From NCBI GenBank assembly GCA_023614405.1, contig CM042684.1, positions 202,994,941 through 203,058,940 on the forward strand: 64,000 nucleotides of DNA, read 5' to 3'. Positions 23,450-36,100 of this stretch are shown here, in pieces. A program made the translations under genes and the position numbers. This DNA comes from Avena insularis. Lineage: Eukaryota > Streptophyta > Magnoliopsida > Poales > Poaceae. Every line of letters starts with the position of its first letter. Position 1 is the stretch's first letter. The notes beneath the pieces were generated by a model. That model saw nothing but the letters and a program-made list of their open reading frames with translations, searched no databases and was not told where the DNA came from.

Positions 23450-24489
23450 GATTAGTAGGTTAGTGCAAAAATCAAAATCTGTATGGTGGAAACGCTCACA
23501 GCTCACTCACAACTAATAAGAAAGGAGATCTTACCGTTCCAAAGTGAATAGAGATGCTCTACCAAACGAAATCAAAGACTGATGCACTGATGTGATGAAG
23601 TAAATATCAAATGTGTAGAGAACGATCGCAGGGCACACATGGTATTTATGGTGGAGCTATAGGTATGGTATCCTATCTACACCGCAAACAAGTCCTAGTG
23701 CTAATCGTACAAATACCCAAGAAACACACATGTGGAGAAAAACATGGCAATGCAACTATGAAGGGTGTCGCACTATGCTCGAGAGACACTAGCAAAGCTC
23801 AAAGTAAACAGGCACAAGACTGCTCAATCTACTGGTGCACAAAGATATCACTAGGCCTCTTGCTCAAATTTTATTTTTCCACAATTTTTCTTTTTCTTTT
23901 GTATAGCTCTTTTTGCTTTTATTTTGCTATATTGCTTTTCTCTTTTTTTTTGATTTTATAGATCACACACGGCCAATTACAAAGTACAGCACCAAAATCC
24001 TAAGAGCAGCCTGTAGGAGCGGAAACTAGTCTCAATGGGCAAGTTCATACACCTATGCAGTAGATTGGCTGTGGCTAAGGTTTATGGAATAGTGAAAATT
24101 GATCACATTGTAATTATGGTGTCGTGGCAAAAAAACAGCTCAAAATCCTGTCGTGGCAGAACAATTCCGGCCGTGGCAAAAATCCTGCCGTGGCAGAGTG
24201 GCGGCAGCAAAAACGGTGGAAACTATGCCGTGGCAGAGCGGCAGCACGCGGGGAAGAGAACTTGTGCCGCGGCAGAGCAGCGGCAGGCAGGCGCACGGCA
24301 GAGGCGCGTGTCGTGGCATAGAAAACGTGTCGCGGCAGGACTAATTCGGTCCATTTCCGTGTCATGGCAGAATCGGTGGCAGCTTTTGTTTTTTTATATG
24401 GCAAATCGACTCGGCCTAGAGTAAGAAACAGGGACTCCTTAGTAGATCGGATCTTCTAGCAGCGGGGGAAGAAAAATGATGATGGATTG
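23450..24489 (-). promoter_or_regulatory. Untranslated leader of C1 (partial)
   Basis: Sense direction runs right to left. It holds the palindrome cluster (24121-24370), then a purine-rich tract (sense A/G-rich, 23870-23960), then about 420 bases to gag ATG. B and F leaders show the same order. It ends at the B1 insertion; no LTR or PBS of C is visible beyond it. Confidence 0.7.
24121..24370 (-). repeat. Palindrome cluster in the C1 leader
   Basis: About ten copies of variants of CTGCCGTGGCAG at 20-35 bp spacing, including one tgccgcggcag at 24264-24274. Some copies have lost one arm (tcgtggcata, tcatggcaga). The single-copy sequence between units differs from that in the LTR cluster, so the clusters are related by motif, not by block duplication. 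Confidence 0.85.
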
Positions 24490-25532
24490 TGTTGAGGGCA
24501 AACCTCTAGGGTGGCCCGATCTTTCACGATTCCCTTTCAAATCGGGGATGAAGTGCAGGGGAAGGAGGAGAGGATGAACACGACGAAAGCATGCATGAAG
24601 AACACGATGAACACACACACGCAAAACCATGATACATACCAATAGCTCACATCGACGATGACTGGTCCGGCGCAATCCCTAGGATCGGCGTCAGGCAGAG
24701 GACTCTCTCTCGAACCGGCACGGCGAGATGGGAGACTTGGTGAGATCTTGTCGTCTTGGAAAAAGGGACACCGATGCCAAGGCTTCCTCCAACGCGGAGG
24801 CACGATGCAAACTCCAACGAGGTTTGGGATATTTGGTGCTCCTTTGTCAAAGGAGCATGAGGCAAGAACTAGATAGATCCACAACGGGTTTCCACTAATT
24901 CCAAATATCATGCCTAGGGTTTACAATGGAGGTGGGGGACTATATATAGGCCAGCCACTTAAACAAGGGTACTTTAGGAATAAAATACAAGTTCTGGATG
25001 GACTAAGGGGTACATGGGCCGCAGGCCCAAAGGCCTTTTCATGCCTGGCGTCGGTCGGACCGGAGACTCCGGTGTGGTGGACCGGAGACTTCGGTCTAGG
25101 CCGTAGATTCCGATCAGTCTCTAGACCAGCCTCCGGAGGGGCCTTCAGATTGTCCCAGGGCCTGGCGCACGGGTCAGACCGGAGAGTGGGCCGGAGTCTC
25201 CGGGGACTTCAGGCCGGAGACTTCGATGGACCGGAGACTCCGGTGTGCACAGACCAGAGACTCCAGTCTGAGCAGCTCCAGTGGCTCCTGCTTCACGCTC
25301 TGCTCCTTGTTCTCCATCCTTGGGTGCTTGGTGATGTGCCGAGGCTTCGTACCTGATGATGCATAGAGTAGTTGCGTGAAGTAGCACACCATCCAAGGAG
25401 GTATCAAATTGGCACGAGGAGAGGAGCGAGTTCACCTTAGCTTGTAGGAGTTTGGCTCGGGCACGAGTCATGGGTCCACTTGGGGGACTTGTTGGTGTAG
25501 ATGTAGGAGCGTCCGTAGGACGGGCTGCATCA
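24490..25532 (-). repeat. 3' LTR of B1
   Basis: 1043 bp, the same length as the B3 LTR (52735-53777). Sense strand runs from TGATGCAGCCCG (25532) to gccctcaaca (24490). It holds CCGGAGACTCCGG palindromes at 25060-25262 and a TATA element near 24943. The polyprotein tail motif [19 protein letters not shown] is encoded inside it (25410-25471). Confidence 0.9.
25060..25262 (-). repeat. Palindrome cluster in the B1 3' LTR (CCGGAGACTCCGG type)
   Basis: Units at 25060-25072 and 25082-25094, with further perfect and one-mismatch copies to 25262. The unit is a 6-bp inverted repeat around one central base. The same cluster is in the shared LTR (32829-32904), the B3 LTR (53001-53208) and the B leaders (31839-31913, 62420-62496). 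Confidence 0.9.
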
Positions 25533-28500
25533 GCTCCCCCCCTTGGGAAAGAGTTTTCCTCGACTCTTCATGGTTATCATCTTGAACATCTCCATGGTAG
25601 GGTGAGAGATCCTTGACATTGAATGTATTGCTTGCAAGGTACTTGGAGGTCGATATGTCGAGGATGTAGGCATTGTTGTTGATTCTTTTGAGGACCTTGA
25701 AGGGGCCATCTCCTCTTGGCTTGAGCTTGGAGTCATGTTCCTTGGGGAAGCGGTCTTTGCTTAGGTGTATCCACATAAGGTCACCTTCTTCAAAGATCAT
25801 CTCCTTCTTGTCCTTGTTTAATCTTGAAGCTTGGCGAAGGACTTGTTGTTCGATAGTAGATCTTGTTTCTTCATGAAGCTTCTTCATAGCTTGTGCGCGC
25901 TTCGCGACGACCATGTTTGTGCGCTCATGGAGAGGTAGTGGTAGGATGTCGAGCGCGGTTAGGGGCTCGAAACCATAGACGATCATGAATGGACTCATCT
26001 TGGTTTTTGAGTGCTTGGATCGATTGTAGGCGAATTCAACATGGGGGATGCACTCCTCCCAATCCTGCAAGTTCTTCTTGATCAACACACGAAGGAGAGT
26101 CCCGAGGCTTCGGTTGACAACTTCGGTTTGGCCATCGGTTTGGGATGCGATGCGTATGAAAAGAGTAGCTTGACGCCGAGCTTGGCCATGAGGGTCTTCC
26201 ATAAGTAGCTCATGAATTTGACGTCGCGATCGGAGACAATTGTTCTTGGCACACCATGAAGACGGACGATTTCCCTGAAAAATAGATTTGCAACATGTGA
26301 AGCATCGTCGGTCTTATGGCACGGTATGAAGTGTGCCATTTTGGAAAAACGATCCACAACAACAAATATAGAATCATGACCATGCTTAGATCTAGGCAAT
26401 CCTAACACGAAATCGATGCTAATGTCGGACCAAGGTGTATGAGGAATAGGCAATGGCATATAAAGACCATAAGGGTTAGCTTGCGACTTAGCTTGAACAC
26501 ATGTCGTGCATCGTTGAATGTAGAGCTCCAAAACGCTTCATCTTGGGCCAAAAGTAGTGATTGGAGAGCATGTCCAATGTCTTGTCGCGGCCAAAGTGAC
26601 CCATAAGGCCTCCACCATGAGATTCTTGGAGAAGCAAAAGTTGAAGCGACGACTTCGGAATGCATAGCTTGTTTTGTTTAAATATAAATCCCTTATGCAG
26701 ATAGAAATCATCAACTCCTTTGTCATTGAAGCACTTTGCGAAAATTGGTTCAAAGAACGGGTCGGAAGCATACAAAGATTTTATTTCCTCAAGACCCAAC
26801 ACGTTGATTTCAAGTCTCGTGAGAAGGCTTGTGTGCTTGCGAGACAATGCGTCCGCAACTACATTATCTTTGCCCTTCTTATACTTGACTATGTACGGGC
26901 AAGACTCCATGAACTCAACCCACTTAGCGTGTCTCTTACTCAAGTTGGCTTGGCCTTTGAGATATTTCAAAGATTCATGGTCAGAATGTATGATAAATTC
27001 CTTGGGCCATATGTAGTGTTGCCAAACTTGAAGGACACGAACTAAGGCAAAAAGCTCTTTGTCATAAATTGGATAATTAAGGCAAGCACCATCGAGTTTC
27101 TCTCTATGGTAGGCTATAGGACATCCGTTTTGCATAAGGACTCCTCCAATGCCAATACCACTAGCATCACACTCTATCTCAAAAGTTTTTGTGAAATCCG
27201 GTAACGCAAAGAGAGGTGCTTCGCTGAGCCTCTTTTTAAGTTCATCAAAAGCTTGTTGTTGTGCTTTGCCCCACACGAAGGTGACATTCTTTTTCGTCAA
27301 CTCATTGAGAGGACAAGCAATAGTGGAAAAGTCTTTCACAAAGCGACGATAGAAACCAGCCAACCCATGAAAACTTCGGTGTTCACTCACATTTGTTGGG
27401 ATGGGCCAATCTCGTATGTCCTTTACCTTGGAAACATCAACTTCAATTCCCTTCGAAGAAACAACAAATCCAAGAAAAATCAACTTGTGTTTAGAAAAAG
27501 TGCACCTGGGAAGATTAGCATAAAGCTTTTCATGTCGAAGGATTTGCAATACTTCCTTGACATGTGTTATATGGTCCTCAAGTGATTTGCTATAAACAAG
27601 AATATCATCGAAATAGACAACAACACTTTTTCCAATGAGAGAATGCAAGATATGATTCATGAGACGCATAAAGGTGGATGGGCATTAGATAAACCAAAGG
27701 GCATAACCAACCATTCATAGAGACCAAGTTTGTTCTTGAAGGCGGTTTTCCACTCATCACCTCCAGCCATGCGTATTTGATGGTAACCACTACGAAGATC
27801 AATTTTTGAAAAAATAGTGGCTCCACACAACTCATCAAGCATGTCATCGAGACGTGGTATTGGATGTCGATAACGCACGGTGATAGCATTGATTGGATGG
27901 CATTCCATGCATAACCGTAACATATCATCTGTTTTTGGAACAAGTATCACGGGTACGGCACTTGGACTAGTGCTAACTTGGATCAAATGTTTGGAGACAA
28001 GTTGTTTCATTTGACACTCAATCTCCTTTGTCTCCTCCGGGTTCATGCGGTAAGCGGTGCGGTTGGGAAGTGGTGCACCGGGGATGAGGTCAATGCGATG
28101 TTCGATGCCGCGAAGAGGAGGTAGTCCATGTGGAAGCTCTTTGGGAAACACATCCTTGAATTCCTGCAAACCACTCATCAACGATGGAGGAACATTGGTC
28201 AATTCATTAGTTCCTTGCACTAGTCCCTTGCAAAGGAGGACATAGTGCCAGATGGATGGGTTGTTCCGAACATCTCTCATCTCACTTTTGGTGGCAAGGA
28301 GAACACTCTTAGTTTTTCCACTCGAGTTTGGCTTTTGTCTCTCACTCACTATGAGGTGGTTCTATCTCTCACTGCTCTTCTCACAAGTAGGTGTTGTGCT
28401 TTGCGCCCTCGCTAAAGCCTTTGCATTGTCCGCAATTATTTGGCTAGGAGTCATCGGTTGCAAAACACATGTTTTGTTGAGCCATTTGAAGGTGTATACA

Positions 28501-28544
28501 TTAGTGCGACCATCATGTTGAGCAGCCTTGTAAAATTGCCACGG
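25468..28544 (-). pseudogene. Pol region of B1: RT, RNase H, integrase
   Basis: RT begins with HRIDLIPGAPLPNRTAYRMN, has MPFGLSNA near 27700 and the catalytic [10 protein letters not shown] near 27600. RNase H has [16 protein letters not shown]. The integrase finger is MGHFGRDKT...[10 protein letters not shown]; the core has DFVLGLPRS and [13 protein letters not shown]. The C-terminal end has [13 protein letters not shown] and reads across the PPT into the LTR. Frameshifts near 27690 (after SNA), 26520 and 26150 split it into ORFs 28349-27657, 27669-26488, 26531-26082 and 26202-25468. HPQTDG is damaged to HPKPMAK at the third frameshift. Confidence 0.9.
25533..25547 (-). other. Polypurine tract of B1
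   Basis: Sense-strand cccaagggggggagc with 7 G, directly before TGATGCAGCC of the LTR. It lies inside the polyprotein tail. B2 has 9 G at the same place. Confidence 0.85.
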
Positions 28545-30914
28545 TCAACCAAGAAGCATGTGGCAAACTGTCATAGGAACCACATCACACTCCACCGTAT
28601 CTTTGTAAGGACCAATGGCGAAAGAGACCGATGCAGTATGCTTGATCTTCACGGTCCCTTGGTCACTTAGCCATTGCACGTGGTAGGGGTGCTTGTGCGG
28701 GTGGAGGGTGAGGTTGAGCTTCTCACACAACTTGGTGCTAGCAAGGTTGTGACAACTCCCTCCGTCAATGATCACCTTGATAGATTTGCCATTGATGTCG
28801 ACTCGTGTTTGGCAGATATTGGAGCGTTGGTCTTCAAGCTCTTGTGCTTGAGTGGTCAAGATCCTTGTGACGACAAGCGATGGACTTGCGTCATGTTCAC
28901 ACATGAGGAGTTCTTGATCATCTTCCACTCGTTGTCTTGCCATTGCTTCCTTGACACGGACATCAAATTCATCTTCACTCAAATACCCTTCATCACCATT
29001 GTCATGGATGAACAAGACTTTATTGTTTCCACATTCGGCCGACTTGTGTCCTTTACCTCCACACTTGTAGCATTCACCATTGAAGGGTGTATCACTCTTT
29101 GCTTGTTTGCCACTTGGGGGCAGTTTTCCTTGAGGATGTGTGGGCTTGAAGGAAGGCTTGGAGGTACTTGAGGAGCTTCCATTGAAAGTTGTTGGTGTAG
29201 CGGTTGAAGCTTGCTTGTAGGTGAAGTATGTCTTGGTCTTATTGTACTTGATATCCTCTTGCACTTGACGTTCAGCCTTTGTTGCGATGTGCACAAGCTC
29301 AACCATGGTATTGTATGTTTGGAACTCGACGATGCGCTTGATTGGATGATTCAAACCAATAAGGAAACGTGCCATTGTTTGCTCCATGCGTTCATCAATA
29401 TTGGCGTGAATCAAGTTGAGTTCCATTTCCTTGAAGTACTCTTCCACGGTCTTTGTCCCTTGACGAAGCGCTTGGAGGTTGTTGAAGAGGTCACGTGTGT
29501 AATGCGCAGGGACGAACCGGGATCTCATGTGAGCCTTCATGTCATGCCAAGTTGTGATTGGTGGCTCTTGCCTTGCATCACGAGCAACTTGAACTTGTTC
29601 CCACCAAAGGTTGGTGTAATCATCAAACTCAAGCGAAGCCATGGGGACCATCTTCTCATTGCTATAGTTGTGCATGCAGAAGACCTTGTCGACCTTGAGT
29701 GCCCACGAGAGGTATTCTTCGGGATCATTGGATCCAGTGAACTTGGGCATTGTGAACTGGAGCTTGCCAAATGTTTCTTCCTCATTGCGGTCACGGTAGC
29801 GATTGTTTCCATGTTGATGATGGTCTTAAACTTCCATGCGATTGTTGTGACGAGCTTGTTGACGATCTTGTGGTTGAGGAGGTGGAACTTGGTTCTCGTG
29901 ACCTTGTTGCGGAGCTTGCTCTTGATATTGTTGTTGAGGAGCTTGATCTTGCTCTTGGCGCGGTTGTTGAAGGTGTTGAGGCACTTGGGCTCCATGAGGT
30001 TGTTGAGGATGTGGAGCCTCATGACGCGGTTGATGACGAAGAGGAGGCTCGTTCCTCGGTTGGTGATGTTGATTAGGCACATGGGCCTCACAGCGAACAA
30101 CATGGTCATGAGACTCTTGACATGGTGGGTGTCGCTCAATTTGGACCAGTTGGCGCTCCAAGTTTTTTCGTGGTGGAGGAGGCGCCTCATGATGACCATG
30201 GTGTCGTTGTCTACGTTCATGACATTGATGACGAGGAGGAGGGTCTTGGAGAGCTTCACGTCGATGACGAGCTTGATTCCCCAAATTGGAGTCATCACTT
30301 GTTGTGTCAAGTATGTGTCGCGGTCGATGGTGGTAGACTTGCGGTTACACTTGTGGTTGCTCTTGTTGGAGCACTAATGCCCTTGCGTGATGACGGTGTG
30401 CTTCTTGCCTTGCTCGTGGCCTTGAAGAGAAATCACCATCATAGCTTGACGTTGCGGCGTGCCGTGGGAAAGGTACATAGTTCGAAGAACTTCCATCTTC
30501 AACCATGGGGGCATCATTGCGTCTTGGAGCACTTGGGTGAAGATCTTGTAGAGGAGGAGCATGACGACATGATGAGCTTGAAGAGCTTGATGCGCGTGAA
30601 CGTGGCCTTGCCATACCGTCGGTGAGGCGTCGAAGATTGTCATTTGTTTAAACAACGGAGTGTTGTAGCGCTTCATTTTGGTGGCCGAAGTTGTGATGCA
30701 TTGCGTGCATTTGTCATTCGAGGCCATCGAAGCAGTTGTCGATGTTCTTGAACTCGGCTTGCATCTCGCCAAATTGTTCATCTTGTCGCGTCTCAAGGGC
30801 TTGGCAACGTTCACGGAACTCTTGGTGGACGATGAAGTGACTTGCGCGCGTCATGTACGGTCCTTGATCTTCTTCTTGGGGAGGTGGTTGGCTCGACTCA
30901 CCATGCCTATCCAT
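28545..30914 (-). pseudogene. Gag and protease region of B1
   Basis: Starts at ATG 30914 (MDRHGESSQPPPQEEDQG), as in B3 at 63355. An N-terminal coiled coil (FRERCQALETRQDEQFGEM) is followed by a Ser-rich and then a very long Gln/His/Pro-rich segment (30284-29826). The gag core follows: MPKFTGSNDPEEYLSW, SLEFDDYTNLWWEQVQ, TVEEYFKEMELNLIHANI. The CCHC knuckle is CYKCGGKGHKSAEC near 29060. The protease motif is VIIDGGSCHNLAS near 28780. The frame is constant throughout but has stops near 30714, 30344, 29826 and 28545. The long Gln/His/Pro segment produces long antisense frames, including one of 388 codons, which are not genes. Confidence 0.88.
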
Positions 30915-32178
30915 CATGCAAAGCACATAAGTATTGTATATGGAAGTGGAATATGGTGGTGTTAGCCTTGTACCTCACCTTGGGGATTGCACCAAACTAG
31001 AAACCACAAGTGAGAGCTATAAGCGTGCAAAGTGGAATCGCAAAGAAAACTCACACTAAAGAAAGAACTAACTCTCAAAAGCTTGTTGGTGGTAGGTTAG
31101 GATTGTGGAATGCCAAAGAACTAACCAAAAGAAAAGGGATAGTCAAATTTGGGTAAAATCCAACAAAACTCAAGTCAAAGGCGAAGGTCAACAACTCAAA
31201 AGGGGTGACGGGAACCTACGACTATATACACACACGTGGAGATAGTTGGGATTGACACGACTATGAAAATGAGCAAACAAAATGTCCTAACGAAGACTAA
31301 GCTCGTTGTCGTGCCAATGCAAGGAGAGACCGTGGCTTGTTTGCAAAGAGATAAAATGAGCAACGGATTTGTGCACTTGCCTTGGGCGCTCTTCTTTCTC
31401 TCTTGCTTACAAGCTTTGAGACTCTCTTTGGCAATGGGAGACTATTTTTCTTTTGCTTTTTCTTTGTATCTTTTTCCCTTTTTTTTTGCTCTCCCTTGGT
31501 GCTACCTAGTCACACTTTATATTGCTCTTACACTCTCACTATCCAAGGACAAATGCACAATGCTCAAGCAAACACAAGATGAGCCACTCTCATGGGATAG
31601 GTACACACAAAGGAAGATAGGGGTTAACAAGGTGACGGAAGTTATACCTTCGTTGGTGATGATGAACTTGGCATCGGTGGTGCGGGATGATGTTCGTGAG
31701 CCGTGGTGTCGATGAGTGTAGGGGTTGTCGATGCAGAAGCTTGTTGTTAGTTGACGACACGCACACGGGCACAAACAAACAAGAGGAAATTAGCCAATGC
31801 AAGATAAGAGGCAAAACTGTCAAAATCAGGCGTCAGGGCCGGAGACTCCGGGGTTTCAGGCTGGAAACTCTGGTCTAGGCCGGAGACTTCGGTGTGCAGG
31901 CCGGAGACTCCGGTCTGGAGTCAGATCGCAAACTGCTCGTGTTCTTGAGCGGAAATCCACGCCTTGTGTCCAATCCACAAAAAATTGGCCAAATTGGGCT
32001 GGGAAAACGCAGGATAAAGCTGGACCAACTCCTAAGACAAGGATTGGTCGGATCAAAACCACAAATAACACTCCAAATCAAGAGATCGATCCAAAGGCAA
32101 ATATGGGCTGTTTTTTGGGGATTTTCGAATTTTTGGTGGATAGAAGAAAATTTTGTGGGGGAAATCGTGAGCAACGAA
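30915..32178 (-). promoter_or_regulatory. Untranslated leader of B1
   Basis: Sense order: PBS, about 265 bases, palindromes (31839-31913), about 350 bases, purine-rich tract (31435-31490), about 520 bases, gag ATG. It is collinear with the B3 leader split by E (53794-53918 and 62277-63354). No coding function is seen. Confidence 0.75.
31839..31913 (-). repeat. Palindrome cluster in the B1 leader
   Basis: CCGGAGACTCCGG at 31839-31851 and 31901-31913, and a one-mismatch copy at 31880-31892 with a further degraded copy between. The motif is the same as in the B LTRs. Confidence 0.9.
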
Positions 32179-32191
32179 GCTCTTGATACCA
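32179..32191 (-). other. Primer-binding site of B1
   Basis: Sense-strand tggtatcaagagc, three bases after the LTR end gccctcaaca. It resembles the initiator-Met tRNA complement with one base changed. The identical sequence is in B3 at 53781. Confidence 0.85.
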
Positions 32192-32194
32192 ATA

Positions 32195-33170
32195 TGTTGA
32201 GGGCAAACCTCTAGGGTGGCCCGATCTTTCACGATTCCCTTTCAAATCGGGGATGAAGTGCGGGGAAAGGAGGAGAGGATGAACATGACGAACGCACGCA
32301 CGAAGAACGCGATGAACACACACGAAAAACCTCGATACACACCAATAGCTCACGCCGGCGGTGACCGGTCCGGCGCAATACCTAGGATCGGTGTCGGGCG
32401 GAGGACTCACTCTCGAACCGGCACGGCAAGATGGGAGACTCAGTGAGATCTTGACGTCTTGGCAAAGGGACACCGATGCCAAGGCCTTGTACAACGCGGA
32501 GGCATGATGCAAACTCCAACGAGGTTTGGTGATATTGGTGCTCCTTGGTCAAGGAGCATGAGGCAAGAATTAGATAGATCCACACAGGGGTTTCCACCAA
32601 TTCCAATATCAAGCCTAGGGTTTACAATAGAGGTGGGGGACTATATATAGGCCAGCCACTTAAACAGGGGTACTTTAGGAATAAAAGACAAGTTCTGGAC
32701 GGACTAAGTGGTACATGGGCCGCAGGCCCAAAGGCCTTTTCATGCCTGGCGTCGGTCTCCAGACCAGCCTACGGAGGGGCCTTCAGATTGTCCCAGGGCC
32801 CGGTGCAGGGGCCAGACCGGAGGTGGGGCCGGAGACTCCGGTGTCTTCAGGAAGGAGACCTTGGTGGCCCGGAGACTCCGGTGTGCGTAGACCGGAGACT
32901 CCGGTCTGAGCTGCTCTAGCGTCTTCTGCTTCACGATCTGCTCCTTGTTCTCCATCCTAGGGTGCTTGGTGATGTGTTGGTGCTTCGTACCTGATGATGC
33001 ATAGAGTAGTTGCATGAAGTAGCATACCATCCAAGGATGTATCAAATTGGCACGAGGCGAGGAGCGAGTTAACCTTAGCTTGTAGGAGTTTGGCTCGAGC
33101 ACGAGTCATGGGTCCACTTGGGGGACTCGGTGGTGTAGATGTAGGAGCATCCGTAGGACGGGCCGCATCA
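32195..33170 (-). repeat. LTR shared by B1 (5') and B2 (3')
   Basis: 976 bp, sense strand TGATGCGGCCCG to gccctcaaca. On its left is the PBS of B1; on its right is the PPT of B2 (33171). It carries palindromes at 32829-32841, 32869-32881 and 32892-32904. It is shorter than the other B LTRs because part of the palindrome region is missing. Confidence 0.9.
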
Positions 33171-36100
33171 GCTCCCCCCCCCTTGGGAAAGAGTCGTCCT
33201 CGACTCTTTATGGTTGTCATCTTGAACATCTCCATGGTAGGGTGAGAGATCCTTCACATTGAATGTATTGCTTGCAAGGTACTTGGAGGTCGGTATGTCG
33301 ATGATGTAGGCGTTGTTGATGATTCTTTTGAGGACCTTCAAGGGACCATCTCCTCTTGGCTTGAGCTTGGAGTCACGTTCCTTGGGGAAGCGGTCTTTGC
33401 ATAGGTCTATCCACACAAGGTCACCTTCTTCAAAGATCATCTCCTTATTGTCCTTGTTTAACCTTGAAGCTTGGCGAAGGACTTGTTGTTCGATAGTAGC
33501 TCTTGTTTCTTCATGAAGCGTCTTCATAGCTTGTGCACGCTTCTCGACGTCCATGTTCGTGCGCTCATGGAGAGGTAGTGGTAGGATGTCGAGTGCGGTT
33601 AGGGGCTCGAAACCATAGATGATCATGAATGGACTCATCTTGGTTGTTGAGTGCTTGGCTTGATTGTAGGCGAACTCGGCGTGTGGAATGCATTCCTCCC
33701 AATCCTTCAGGTTTTTCTTGATCAACACATGAAGGAGAGTTTCGAGGCTTCGATTGACAACTTCGGTTTGGCCATCAGTTTGAGAATGTGAGGCGGATGA
33801 AAAGAGGAGCTTGACGCCGAGCTTGGCCATGAGGGTCTTCCATAAGTAGCTCATGAATTTGACGTCGCGGTCAGAGACGATTGTCCTTGGCACACCGTGA
33901 AGACGGACGATTTCCCTGAAAAACAGATTTGCAACATGTGAAGCATCGTCGGTCTTATGGCACGGTATGAAGTGTGCCATTTTGGAAAAGAGATCCAGAA
34001 CAACAAAGATAGAATCATGACCATGATTAGATCTAGGCAATCCTAACACGAAATCGATGCTAATGTCGGACGAAGGTGTATGAGGAATAGGCAATGGCAT
34101 ATAAAGACCATAAGGATTAGCTTGCGACTTAGCTTGAACACAGGTCGTGCATCGTTGAACGTAGCGCTCCACGTCGCGCTTCATCTTGGGCCAAAAGTAG
34201 TGAGTGGAGAGCATGTCCAAAGTCTTGTTACGGCCAAAGTGACCCATAAGGCCTCCACCATGAGATTCTTGGAGAAGCAAAAGTTGGAGCGACGACTTCG
34301 GAATGCATAGCTTGTTTTCTTTAAAAAGAAAGCCCTTATGCAAATAGAAATCATCAACTCCTTTGTAATTGGAGCACTTTGCAAAAATTGGTTCAAAGAA
34401 CGGGTCGGAAGCATACAAAGATTTTATTTCCTCAAGACCCAACATGTTGATTTCAAGTCTCGTAAGAAGGCTTGTATGTTTGCGAGACAATGCATCTGCA
34501 ACTACATTATCTTTGCCCTTCTTATACTTGACAATGTACAGAAAAGACTCCATGAACTCAACCCACTTAGCGTGTCTCTTGCTCAAGTTGGCTTGGCCTT
34601 TGAGATATTTAAACGACTCGTGGTCGGAATGTATGATAAATTCCTTGGGCCAAAGGTAGTGTTTCCAAACTTGAAGGACACTAACTAAGGCAAAAAGCTC
34701 TTTGTCATAAATCAGATAGTTGAGGCGAGCACCATCAAGTTTCTCGGTATGGTAGGCTATAGGACGTCCGTTTTGCATAAGGATTCCTCCAATGCCAATA
34801 CCACTAGCATCACACTCTATCTCAAAAGTTTTTGTGAAATCCGGTAACGCAAGGAGAGGTGCTTCGCTGAGCCTCTTTTTAAGTTCATCAAAAGCTTTTT
34901 GTTGTGCTTTGCCCCAGACGAAGGTGACATTCTTTTTGGTCAATTCATTAAGGGTACAAGCAATGGTTGAAAAGTCTTTCACAAAGCGACGATAGAAACC
35001 GGCCAACCCATGAAAACTTCGGATTTCACTCACATTTGTTGGGATGGGCCAATCTTCTATGTCCTTTACCTTGGAAACATGAACTTCAATTCCCTTCGAA
35101 GAAACGACAAATCCAAGAAAAATCAACTTGTCTTTAGCAAAAGTGCACTTGGGAAGATTAGCATAAAGCTTTTCATGTCAAAGGATTTGCAAAACTTCCT
35201 TGACATGTGTTATATGGTCCTCAAGTGATTTGCTATAAACAAGAATATCATCAAAATAGACAACAAACACTTTTTCCAATGAGAGAACACAAGATATGAT
35301 TCATAAGGCACATGAAGGTGGATGGGGCATTCGATAAACCAAAGGGCATAACCAACCATTCAAAGAGACCAAGTTTGTTCTTGAAGGCGGTTTTCCACTC
35401 ATCACCTTTAGCCATGCGTATTTGATGGTAACCACTACGAAGATCAATTTTCGAAAAATTAGTGGCTCCACACAACTCATCAAGCATGTCATCGAGACGT
35501 GGTATGGGATGTCGATAACGCACGGTGATAGCATTAATTGGACGGCTGTCCATGCATAACCGTAACGTATCATCTGTCTTTGGAACAAGAATCACGGGTA
35601 AGGCACTTAGACTAGTGCTAACTTGGATCAAACCTTTGGAGACGAGTTGGTTTATTTGACGTTCGATCTCCTTCGTCTCCTCTGGGTTTGTGCGGTAGGC
35701 GACGCGGTTTGGGAGAGGTGCGCCGGGGATGAGGTCAATGCGATGTTTGATGTCGCGAAGAGGTGGTAGTCCATGTGGGAGCTCTTCGGGGAACACATCC
35801 TTGAATTCCTACAAAACACTCATCAAAGATGGAGGAACATTGGTTAATTCATTAGTTACTTGCGCTAGTCCCTTGCGAAGGAGGACATAGTGCAAGATGG
35901 ATGGGTTGTTCCGAACATCTCTCATCTCACTTTTGGTGGCAAGGAGAACACTCTTAGTTTTTCCACTCGAGCTTGGCTTGTGACTCTCACTCACTATGAG
36001 GTGGTTCTCTCTCTCACTGCTCTTCTCACAAGTAGGTGTTGTGCTTTGCGCCCTCGCTAAAGCCTTTGCATTGTCCGCAATTATTTGGCTAGGAGTCATC

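Larger units (their letters stand above)
17863..24489 (-). mobile_element. CRM-like Ty3/gypsy element C1, 5' end lost
   Basis: Minus orientation. 3' LTR 17863-18763, PPT 18764, gag-pol 18777-23449, leader 23450-24489. The leader is cut by the insertion of B1 at 24490, so PBS and 5' LTR are absent. The left target flank attaa (17858-17862) belongs to the B0 host. Clade call: RT, integrase and protease motifs plus an LTR starting TGATG suggest CRM-type chromoviruses; no phylogeny was run. Confidence 0.85.
24490..33170 (-). mobile_element. CRM-like Ty3/gypsy element B1 with both LTRs
   Basis: Minus orientation: 3' LTR 24490-25532, PPT, gag-pol 25468-30914, leader, PBS 32179-32191, 5' LTR 32195-33170. 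Inserted in the C1 leader; the left flank is gattg. The right LTR is at once the 5' LTR of B1 and the 3' LTR of the adjacent B2, so no right flank or target duplication can be read here. Confidence 0.88.

Noticed and set aside
24121..24370. Palindrome clusters as a CRISPR array
   Set aside because: Units are short, vary in sequence, and have no constant spacer length or associated genes. The context is a plant retrotransposon leader.
29211..30377. 388-codon plus-strand ORF and other long plus-strand ORFs at 28674-30625
   Set aside because: They lie antisense to the Gln/His/Pro-rich gag of B1, whose codon bias removes stops on the other strand. No domain is visible, and the sense frame has clear gag motifs.
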